Source of the DNA: Bacteroidales bacterium KA00344
GTDB taxonomy: Bacteria; Bacteroidota; Bacteroidia; Bacteroidales; Bacteroidaceae
Direction of reading: 5' to 3'
Length of the DNA: 64,000 nt
NCBI GenBank assembly: GCA_001552765.1
Contig: KQ959373.1
Location: 60,786-124,785, forward strand
Part shown: one piece after another, positions 53,256 through 59,392 of the stretch
Numbering within the stretch: the stretch's first letter is position 1
Layout of the letters: each line of letters opens with the position of its first letter
Translations under genes and position numbers: made by a program
Notes under the pieces: generated by a model
Seen by the model: the letters and a program-made list of their open reading frames with translations, nothing else
Told to the model about the DNA's origin: nothing
Database searches by the model: none

Positions 53256-53825
53256 TTATCCGAAAATCTCCTTGATATGAATGTCGCCCAACTCACTTTC
53301 AGGAATTTGTATCAATGCTTCTTTCCCAAGATGTTTTCTTGAAGCGATATATGAAGACGGGAACATTTCTACGGCATTGTTGTAATCCGTTACGGTTGCG
53401 TTATAAGTTCGGCGTATAGCCTGCAATTCGTTCTCCATATCCGTTATCTGATATTGGAGATAGACAAACTGCTCATTGGCTTTGAGATCCGGATTACTCT
53501 CAACAACGGCCTTAACTTGTTTGAGAAGAGCGGAGATTTCTGTCCCGTCCTTGATTTGTTCTGCTTCGGGGGCTCCGTCTGCTCGAGACCTTAGTTCGGC
53601 TATGCGGGTAAGGATTTCATTTTCGTGTCCCATATACGCTTTAAGAGATGCCACCAAATTGGGTATAAGGTCATTTCTCTGCTTGAGTGCCACACAAATG
53701 CCACTCCGGCATTGTTCCACCCTGTTTTTCTTGGCAATGAGATTATTAGAGGTGATTATACCCCAAATCAGTATAAGCACAGCTATTGCGATAAGGACAC
53801 TCCCGGCAATTATTGATGCAGTCAT
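53256..53825 (-). CDS. lemA: LemA family protein
   Basis: A 189-residue protein with one N-terminal helix (ASIIAGSVLIAIAVLILIWGI) and a long helical-bundle domain. Family motifs are NNLIAKKNRVEQCRSGICVAL-like start, LKQRNDLIPNLVASLKAYM near residue 48 and the end RRTYNATVTDYNNAVEMFP. LemA proteins are membrane-anchored helical proteins of unknown biochemical role. It sits between the MORN protein and DUF3137 genes with gaps of 15 and 3 bases. Confidence 0.92.
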   Translation of the reverse strand: MTASIIAGSVLIAIAVLILIWGIITSNNLIAKKNRVEQCRSGICVALKQRNDLIPNLVASLKAYMGHENEILTRIAELRSRADGAPEAEQIKDGTEISALLKQVKAVVESNPDLKANEQFVYLQYQITDMENELQAIRRTYNATVTDYNNAVEMFPSSYIASRKHLGKEALIQIPESELGDIHIKEIFG

Positions 53826-53840
53826 ACAAATTCGCTTGTC

Positions 53841-54572
53841 TCAATGATTATTTCTTAGTACTCTTGTCGTCTTCATAGTGGCGTCGTACTCTTTCCATAC
53901 CCCCGAACGTTCTCCATCGGCATACTGTCCCTCTACAACCAAAATCGGATTTCCGTTGCGCAAAACTTCTTCTTTGTACGCCCCATGTAGCACGCCCATG
54001 CGATAAGTTCGTGTGACTTTGCTTTCAACGCCATCTCCCTGTTTCGTGAGTTTCCACTCGACCCCGTCTTTCTTCCCATTCACCCAACGGGTATCAAGTA
54101 TTTGAGCACCGTTTTGGCTGTCATACCGCTTCTCAAAGCCGTTTTCCACACTTTCCAGGTATTCTTTCTCCAAATCCAAACGACCGTCTTTGAAATAGGT
54201 TTTTACACAGCCATCGATTTTGCCCTTCTTCATAGGGGTAATCTTGCTGACAGTTTTGCCGTCTTGGTAGTACTCCGTGAACACCCCATTTCTTTTCCCC
54301 TGGTCATACGTTCCCGTTTCTCTCAGTACACCATCCCGATAGCGGTGGTACTTGCCATCCATCAGTCCGTTAGAAAAGGAAATAGTCTCTTCGTCAAGCT
54401 CCCGCTTGATACGCCACTCTCCCTGCAAGGGTTTTCGGCTGTCCTTTTCGAAATAAACTGTCGTATTGTTTTCGCCCGATAGGGGTAAGAGTTCATCGCT
54501 TAGAATCACCTTTTGGGCCGATACCGAAAGGCTCAGCAACAGCGAGAAGAAAAAGAGAATATATCGATTCAT
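53841..54572 (-). CDS. Exported MORN/YwqK-repeat protein
   Basis: A 243-residue secreted protein (signal peptide MNRYILFFFSLLLSLSVSAQ) made of about seven YwqK-type MORN repeats, for example SNGLMDGKYHRYRDGVLRET, YDQGKRNGVFTEYYQDGK, and YADGERSGVWKEYD at the end. Such repeats form a long beta sheet used for binding; in the cell envelope this could be a surface or periplasmic scaffold. The ATG at 54572 is used; an ATG four codons upstream is possible. It is the first gene of the cargo operon and follows a TATCTTTG box. Confidence 0.82.
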   Translation of the reverse strand: MNRYILFFFSLLLSLSVSAQKVILSDELLPLSGENNTTVYFEKDSRKPLQGEWRIKRELDEETISFSNGLMDGKYHRYRDGVLRETGTYDQGKRNGVFTEYYQDGKTVSKITPMKKGKIDGCVKTYFKDGRLDLEKEYLESVENGFEKRYDSQNGAQILDTRWVNGKKDGVEWKLTKQGDGVESKVTRTYRMGVLHGAYKEEVLRNGNPILVVEGQYADGERSGVWKEYDATMKTTRVLRNNH

Positions 54573-54595
54573 ATTATTACACATATACTCAATGG

Positions 54596-54603
54596 CAAAG
54601 ATA
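54596..54603 (-). promoter_or_regulatory. Cargo operon promoter, -7 box
   Basis: On the minus strand it reads TATCTTTG, about 24 bases before the MORN gene start. It lies outside the IS110 copy, so the operon kept its promoter. Confidence 0.6.
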
Positions 54604-54644
54604 GAGCTTTCTATGTTATTATTCTTCTGTTTTTTTGATTTTTA

Positions 54645-55694
54645 CTATTTATTTAACATTTCACTTCGAGCATTGATAGAGATGCATTCTGGCTGATACT
54701 TGCAGTCGTTTTTTACCATTGCTGTGATGATTGTCAGCATCTTATTCTTAACATTGTTCAATGCTACCATTGGTTTTTTGCCTTTGTCTACCAGTCGATG
54801 GTAATACATGCTCATAGCTGGACAGAAGTTCACGGCAGCCAAAGCAGCCTGCGAGAGTAGCGACTTAATCATCTTGTTAGCCAAATACCCTACCTTGGGA
54901 GCCGAGTGCACACTGGTTCCAGAGTCACGGGCGAAGGGTGCCACACCGTAGTAGCAGGCTATCTTGCGAGCGTTGTAGTCGAACTTGGTGAAATTGTTGG
55001 TGAAGACCATCAGACACACCGCATTAATCGTTCCCACGCCAGGCATGGAAGTAATGATGCCGAAGATGCGATTAAGTTCCTCGTCTGAGCGTAAGAGCTC
55101 CTGTATCCGCTGGTCGCACTTTTGAATCTCGTGCTTAAGTTCGGTTAATATGTGTCGAGAACTCTGCGATATCATCGTCTTTGCGGATGACTTCTGTTGC
55201 GTGAAGCGCTTCTCAATGCGTCTAACCTCAAAACTGCATTTATGCCTGACGAGCATGTGTCGGTAGAGGAATACCTCACGTAACTGTGAGAGCGCTGGGC
55301 TCAAGGGCTCGTATAGACGGGCCTTGTCCTGATAGCGCATGGCATACTCGGCTATCTTCAGCGAATCAGACCTATCACTCTTTCCACGCTTCATGGCGAA
55401 AGCACGTTTGATGCTCAAGGCATTCTCTATCCAAAGATCATAGCCTTTTGAATATAGATAGTCGCTCATCATCTGGCTGTATCCGCCTGTATTCTCGCCA
55501 CAGAAAAGCCAGTCCTCACATGTGTCGGCACCGCATAGGCTGTCCACCCAACGGAGCATCTTACGATAGCCTGAAACTTTGTTGATAAACTCTTGGTGCC
55601 CTACAGACAGCATCTCGCTCAAATCTTCCGCCTTGATGATGGTCGCATCAAACTTTTCTTTTGAAAAGTCAATGCTAATAAAAATTTTCTTCAT
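54645..55694 (-). CDS. IS110-family transposase (bridge-RNA-guided recombinase type)
   Basis: A 349-residue DEDD/serine recombinase. The N-terminal RuvC-like domain shows FISIDFSKEKFDA (first Asp), FCGENTGGYS (Glu) and RGKSDRSDSLKIAEYAM (Asp pair). The C-terminal transposase_20 domain has ITSMPGVGTINA and the segment with the catalytic Ser, RDSGTSVHSAPKVG. The N-terminal MKKIFISIDFSKEKFD start matches the family. IS110 enzymes insert at short target cores using a bridge RNA made from the IS leader. The length is normal and the gene looks intact. Confidence 0.92.
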   Translation of the reverse strand: MKKIFISIDFSKEKFDATIIKAEDLSEMLSVGHQEFINKVSGYRKMLRWVDSLCGADTCEDWLFCGENTGGYSQMMSDYLYSKGYDLWIENALSIKRAFAMKRGKSDRSDSLKIAEYAMRYQDKARLYEPLSPALSQLREVFLYRHMLVRHKCSFEVRRIEKRFTQQKSSAKTMISQSSRHILTELKHEIQKCDQRIQELLRSDEELNRIFGIITSMPGVGTINAVCLMVFTNNFTKFDYNARKIACYYGVAPFARDSGTSVHSAPKVGYLANKMIKSLLSQAALAAVNFCPAMSMYYHRLVDKGKKPMVALNNVKNKMLTIITAMVKNDCKYQPECISINARSEMLNK

Positions 55695-55875
55695 AACTTT
55701 GCAATTACAGGAACCGGCTAAAGTTGCAACGGACTCAAAACTCTAAATAGGCTCGAAGCCTTAACTTTCTATCAGGTCTTTGCAACTGTGCAGGGAGGAC
55801 TAAAGCGAATTATGGGCTTGAAGCCCCGTTTCATTCAAAGTTTCCCTTCCCTGCAGGCTGGCTCTCCTTTTAACA
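55695..55875 (-). ncRNA. Candidate IS110 bridge RNA
   Basis: The non-coding leader of the transposase contains, on the minus strand, a long stem (TGCAGGGA at about 55849-55856 with TCCCTGCA at 55789-55796), a hairpin GGGGCTTCAAGCCC (55814-55827) inside it, and a further hairpin AGGCTTCGAGCCT (55749-55761) before the transposase start. Two looped hairpins after a first stem is the layout known for IS110 bridge RNAs, one loop reading the target and the other the donor. A TACCTTTG box lies just upstream. The length to the start codon is about 177 bases. The RNA itself is inferred. Confidence 0.55.
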
Positions 55876-55877
55876 AC

Positions 55878-55885
55878 AAAGGTAA
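55878..55885 (-). promoter_or_regulatory. Promoter of the IS110 leader, -7 box
   Basis: On the minus strand it reads TACCTTTG. Transcription would start near 55872 and cover the hairpin-rich leader and the transposase gene. Confidence 0.55.
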
Positions 55886-55946
55886 TAAGCCAACCTTAGT
55901 AAGCAAAAAGATTTAATCCTATTTTTTCATGTCGCAAACTTAGAGT

Positions 55947-56759
55947 TTAATCCTATCAGGATCACACGAAGATATGCTCCAACTTGAAAGCGATGGACGC
56001 TTAGAGGAGTGGTGCCATAGTACGATGCAGTGGCTTTATACCACCTTTGGCAAGGCAAACGTGGTAGCAGCCACACTTCATGCTGATGAAGAGACCCCGC
56101 ACATACATGCGATAGTCGTCCCAATTGTCACGGGAGAAAGGAGAAAAGCCAAACAGGAAGCTGAGAATGGCAAGCGTAAGTACAAGACAAAGACAAACAA
56201 GATACGGCTCTGTGCTGATGATCTGCTTACACCCAAGAAGCTCGAGGAGTATCAAAACTCCTACGCAGAGCAACTGCGACCATTTGGGCTGAGTAGAGGG
56301 ATAAAAGGATCTGAAGCCAAGCATCGTACTAATATGGAGTATTACAAAGAGCTTCTCAAAGAGACCAAGCAGAAACAACTTGAGGAGGAAGAACTAATTC
56401 TAAAGGTCAGAGAGTTGGAGAAGCAAGTGGGCAAGCTTCGAGTAAAGGGTACGCTCTACTCTTTATTTGGCAACTCCGAACTTGACAAGGCGGAACAGCG
56501 CATCGAAGAGTTGGAGCAAGAAGTCGAACGGCAACGACATCTTTCGGAAAAGGAGAAAGCCGAAATCCGCAAGGAGGTCATACTTCTTCAGGACACCATT
56601 AGAGATAAGGACAAGACTATATCTGAACAACACCGAGAAATCAAGGTGTACGAGGAGGAGCGGAGTTTTATCAAACGCTTCTTCCACAGCTTCTACCTCT
56701 TACTCAATATTCGTCTGATGCTCCGCAAAATAGGCTTTGATGATGATACGGTGGTCTAG
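55947..56759 (+). pseudogene. MobV/Pre-type relaxase lacking its N-terminus
   Basis: The frame begins within relaxase sequence (LILSGSHEDM) immediately next to the IS110 end; the first internal ATG is at 55974. The remaining 270 residues keep the metal-binding HADEETPHIHA motif, followed by a long coiled-coil region (EELILKVRELEKQVGK and KAEQRIEELEQEVERQRHLS). MobV proteins nick the origin of transfer; the lost 90 or so residues carry the conserved N-terminal motifs. No N-terminal piece is found on the other side of the IS, so the gene is judged inactive. Confidence 0.85.
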
Positions 56760-56969
56760 ATGCACAAAGATCACGAGATAGTCCGTGGTACAGCTACGGC
56801 ATATTCGGGAATGTACAAACGAAACTTCACGGAGGAAAATGCAGAGCTACGCATTATAACCAACGAGAAGCGTCAGCCTATTCTTACCATCAATGGACTA
56901 TCTGTTTCAGATTGGTGCGAACAGAATTGGAAACAGCTTGTCAATCGTAATCGCTCGCAACGACTGTAG
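56760..56969 (+). CDS. Small protein after the relaxase gene
   Basis: A 69-residue frame whose ATG directly follows the relaxase stop codon (TAG-ATG). It begins MHKDHEIVRGTATAYSGMYK and has no domain that I recognise. The close spacing suggests translation coupled to the relaxase and possibly a mobilisation accessory role; this is inference. Confidence 0.5.
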   Translation: MHKDHEIVRGTATAYSGMYKRNFTEENAELRIITNEKRQPILTINGLSVSDWCEQNWKQLVNRNRSQRL

Positions 56970-57041
56970 AGATAAGACATCCCCTTCCCCTTTCATTGTA
57001 ATGTTTGGACTTCGACTAAACTTTTAAGAAGAAAATCACGC

Positions 57042-57102
57042 AAGAACGCTCACTTTCTCTCACGAATCACTACCTTTGCAAGTGATAATAGTGAGCGTTC
57101 TT
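57042..57102. other. 13-bp inverted repeat enclosing a promoter box at the element's right end
   Basis: AAGAACGCTCACT (57042-57054) and AGTGAGCGTTCTT (57090-57102) are perfect reverse complements. The 35 bases between hold TACCTTTG (57071-57078), a good -7 box on the plus strand. No coding gene follows before the element ends, so the box may drive a small RNA or belong to a circular form in which it reads into the integrase. Bases 56970-57040 hold nothing else. Confidence 0.55.
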
Positions 57103-57150
57103 TGGCTATCCAAAACGATGTACTTCAAAGCACTCCGCTCATTTCTAAAT

Positions 57151-57182
57151 CGTTACCTATCCGCATCGCTCCAAATGGTAAC
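57151..57182. promoter_or_regulatory. CGTTACC...GGTAAC module near the right end
   Basis: CGTTACC (57151-57157) and GGTAAC (57177-57182) with GCTCCAAATGGTAAC, close to the left-end module CTCCGAATGGTAAC. Probably a recombinase binding region. Confidence 0.5.
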
Positions 57183-57227
57183 CTATTACTTCTCAGCTAG
57201 ATAGTTCGAAACCAAAAAATTAATGAG

Positions 57228-57272
57228 GGAACTACGAATGACACGAATGGCACGAATTTCAGATAAAGAAAG
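57228..57272 (+). repeat. Right 45-bp flanking repeat (attR candidate)
   Basis: Matches 48553-48597 at 44 of 45 bases in the same orientation. Confidence 0.75.
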
Positions 57273-57390
57273 CTACAACGAATTGAGCGAATTAGCCAGA
57301 CCTGTCAGCCAGGTCCGACCAGTCTGATCGGTCCGAAATAGCGACTTCTGAATAAGCAAAGCATTTGGAGAGGGTTGCAAAGCAAATACG
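57273..57390 (+). repeat. Tail of the composite repeat right of the mobile element
   Basis: Includes AACGAATTGAGCGAATTAGC and a short array of GGTCCGACCAG/TCTGATCGGTCCGA words, then TTCTGAATAAGCAAAGCATT and TTGGAGAGGGTTGCAAAG, which match the R4 sequence at 48451-48488. So the repeat continues on the far side of the inserted element. Confidence 0.65.
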
Positions 57391-57492
57391 TCCCCGCTCG
57401 CGTACATCTTTTATACAATCGTTGCTTTCATCATGCAGCAACACTCTCGCATAGTTAATAAATGTTTAAATCCAAATTAATTCATAAAACAA

Positions 57493-57524
57493 TTTGGTTT
57501 ATATTATAAACCTATTTATATTTG
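57493..57524 (+). promoter_or_regulatory. Promoter with palindromic operator for the membrane protein/regulator pair
   Basis: TTTG at 57493-57496 and TATATTTG at 57517-57524 are 20 bases apart. Between them lies GGTTTATATTATAAACC (57496-57512), a perfect palindrome with 8-bp arms that overlaps the -33 box. A protein bound there would block RNA polymerase. The winged-helix protein encoded at 58274-58558 is the likely binder. Confidence 0.75.
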
Positions 57525-57629
57525 CATCGTAAACAAGTTTGAGACAGGAGAGGATCCAGCCTGCCACCAAGTTGTTTGCTGAGCGTTCATTTCATAAAAT
57601 CATTCACTAACAACTTAAAAAGAAAAACT

Positions 57630-58274
57630 ATGGAATCTTCAAACAACAACATGACTGCCGAGCGCAGTCTTGAAATCATCAGCCGCACCATTGAGGAGAG
57701 TCGCCAACGCATCACCCGTGGCAGCTGGAAAAGCATGCTGATATGGGGCGTGGCCGTTGCTATCATTGCACTCATCGTGGGTCATCTGTGGAAGAATACT
57801 TCTGCCGGGCCGGGCGCCAACGGGCTTTGGGGTGCCCTCGGTCTGCTGGCATTGGCCGAACAAAGATATGAGAAGAGACACCCGAAAATTCCACAAACTT
57901 TCGTCAGTAAAACCATCTCGCAGATTTGGGGCAGCCTTGGCATCATGGCAGGTTCTATTGGTCTCTTTATGGGCATGCTGGCTTTGTTACAAGTGTCGAT
58001 TCCCCTGCCTGTAATGCCTGCTCCGAACAGTCCGGAAAGCTTTGGCCATATCCCCATCACTGCGCTTGTCATCTTGCTCATGGGTATAGCCGGCATGATT
58101 ACCGGACGCATCCTGAAGAGCACCGCTATCACTGTGTGCTGCTACATCGCAGGTATATTGGGTAGTTTCCTCGCGCTGGTCTACGCAGGTCCTTACGAGA
58201 TGGTCGTACTGGCCGGAGTGGCTGTCGTGGGACTCATCGTGCCCGCATTGATCATCAAAACGAAGGAGGCGTAA
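57630..58274 (+). CDS. Polytopic membrane protein paired with a winged-helix regulator
   Basis: A 214-residue inner-membrane protein. A soluble N-terminus (MESSNNNMTAERSLEIISRT) is followed by five to six helices (SMLIWGVAVAIIALIVGHLW; IWGSLGIMAGSIGLFMGMLA; ITALVILLMGIAGMITGRIL; two or more after residue 165). No catalytic motif is seen. The upstream in-frame ATG at 57576 would add 18 unrelated residues. Its stop codon overlaps the regulator's start (TAATG), so the two are translated together. Bacteroidota often pair such proteins with PadR or HTH_34 regulators; a membrane-stress role is a guess. Confidence 0.75.
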   Translation: MESSNNNMTAERSLEIISRTIEESRQRITRGSWKSMLIWGVAVAIIALIVGHLWKNTSAGPGANGLWGALGLLALAEQRYEKRHPKIPQTFVSKTISQIWGSLGIMAGSIGLFMGMLALLQVSIPLPVMPAPNSPESFGHIPITALVILLMGIAGMITGRILKSTAITVCCYIAGILGSFLALVYAGPYEMVVLAGVAVVGLIVPALIIKTKEA

Positions 58275-58558
58275 TGATGTTTAAGCCTCTCAACCCACTG
58301 CTACACAGCGAACTGCGATTAGCAATCATCTCTCTGCTCATGGATGTAGAGGAGGCCGACTTCCCCTATGTCAAGGAACAGACGGGCGCCACATCGGGAA
58401 ATTTGAGCGTGCAGATAGGCAAATTGGAGGAAGCCGGCTACATCAGTGTGGAGAAAACGTTTCGTGGAAAGCGTCCCGCCACCATCTGCCGCATGACCGA
58501 CAAGGGCCGGGAAGCCTTTGAAAACTACGTGGAAGCGCTGAAAAGTTACATCAAATAA
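58274..58558 (+). CDS. Winged-helix transcriptional regulator (HTH_34 type)
   Basis: A 94-residue DNA-binding protein. The layout fits the winged-helix HTH_34 family: LLHSELRLAIISLLMDVEEA, then VKEQTGATSGNLSVQIGKLE as the recognition helix, and EAGYISVEKTFRGKRPATIC as the wing. The final helix (GREAFENYVEALKSYI) would make the dimer. It probably represses its own operon through the palindrome at 57496-57512. The start ATG at 58274 overlaps the previous stop; a second ATG at 58277 is equally possible. Confidence 0.88.
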   Translation: MMFKPLNPLLHSELRLAIISLLMDVEEADFPYVKEQTGATSGNLSVQIGKLEEAGYISVEKTFRGKRPATICRMTDKGREAFENYVEALKSYIK

Positions 58559-58723
58559 TGCTGCGGTAAAATTCCAACAGCAGCAACAAATCACCATTCT
58601 CTCTTGAAAACCCGGAGTTGGAGGCACGACCGACAGCTTCGGGTGGTCTGTTGGTGAGGAAAATTAAACTTGAACATCGGATATATTTTCTCTTTCCATG
58701 ACATTTTTTCAAGAATAAATTCC

Positions 58724-58731
58724 TATATTTG
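58724..58731 (+). promoter_or_regulatory. DUF1893 gene promoter, -7 box
   Basis: TATATTTG, about 30 bases before the start codon. Confidence 0.6.
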
Positions 58732-58759
58732 CCAAAGAAACCTATAAATCTACTGTCCT

Positions 58760-59113
58760 ATGATGCAAGATGTAATTGACACGCTACATACAGAGCAATG
58801 TTCGCTTGCGATACTTCATGAAGGCAACATCCGTACCTTCGACGGCCATGGCGTGCGCCGTCTGTACAACATTATCAATGATGAGCCGGAACTCTTTTTC
58901 AAAGCCAAGCTAGCCGTAAAAGCAGTAGGGCGATCCGCCGCACGAATGATGGTGGAAGGCGGGGTGACCGAAGTCCATGCGGAAGTGATGTCGCAACAGG
59001 CATACGACGTACTGCACGACGCAGGCATAGCCATCAGTTTCGACAAGAAAGTAGACCATGCCACTTTTCTGGATATATGGCGGAAACTGGGTGAATTGGA
59101 AAATGAGAAATAA
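58760..59113 (+). CDS. DUF1893 family protein
   Basis: A 117-residue cytoplasmic protein. DUF1893 features are CSLAILHEGNIRTFDGHGVR, KLAVKAVGRSAARMMVEGGV and VHAEVMSQQAYDVLHDAGI. Members are related to cytidine deaminase-like folds without a known activity. It is transcribed alone and ends before a long terminator stem. Confidence 0.82.
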   Translation: MMQDVIDTLHTEQCSLAILHEGNIRTFDGHGVRRLYNIINDEPELFFKAKLAVKAVGRSAARMMVEGGVTEVHAEVMSQQAYDVLHDAGIAISFDKKVDHATFLDIWRKLGELENEK

Positions 59114-59223
59114 GTTCGGAAGCATATAGCAACGGACAGTCTGCCACCGCAGTCCTACCACCGCAAAGGAGGGAGGAAGACGGTAACTATGTGCTTGTGT
59201 CAGAAAAGAAATATAACGTAAAA

Positions 59224-59264
59224 AGAGAGCCATCCTGATCGGTTACAGAACAGGATGGCTCTCT
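59224..59264. terminator. Bidirectional terminator between DUF1893 and the Na/Pi gene
   Basis: AGAGAGCCATCCTG (59224-59237) and CAGGATGGCTCTCT (59251-59264) form a 14-bp perfect stem, with A on one side and T on the other. Confidence 0.88.
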
Positions 59265-59392
59265 ATGTATATTTATGTCTGCGACAAACGCCGGCTCTGT
59301 CTTAACAATTTGACGGAAGGATGGTGCTTGGCGTGTGTTTGTGTCTGCCACCACCCCTTCGCCGGCTTCGAGATGGGTTGAAGTGGGTCCTT

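Larger units (their letters stand above)
54610..55940 (-). mobile_element. IS110-family insertion sequence (ends approximate)
   Basis: Contains one transposase gene and a 230-base non-coding leader on the upstream side. No terminal inverted repeats are seen, as expected for the IS110 group. The right border lies near 55940, where relaxase coding sequence begins (about 55947); the left border is between the cargo promoter and the transposase stop codon. The relaxase 5' part is not found on the other side, so the insertion was accompanied by a deletion or rearrangement. Confidence 0.75.
48553..57272. mobile_element. Integrated mobilisable element with tandem tyrosine recombinases
   Basis: The element spans 8.7 kb between two copies of a 45-bp direct repeat (44 of 45 identical). 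From left to right: integrase binding motifs, an intact tyrosine recombinase, a second one with an in-frame stop, a minus-strand cargo operon of four genes, an IS110-family copy, the remnant of a MobV relaxase, a small gene, and a right-end copy of the CGTTACC...GGTAAC module. It lies inside a composite intergenic repeat: the D-like tail of that repeat continues at the right (57345-57390). Loss of the relaxase N-terminus and of the second recombinase suggests it can no longer move by itself. Confidence 0.8.

Noticed and set aside
57300..57345. A regulator binding array from the GGTCCGACC/GATCGGTCC words
   Set aside because: It is short, irregular and inside the repeat tail; nothing ties it to a promoter.
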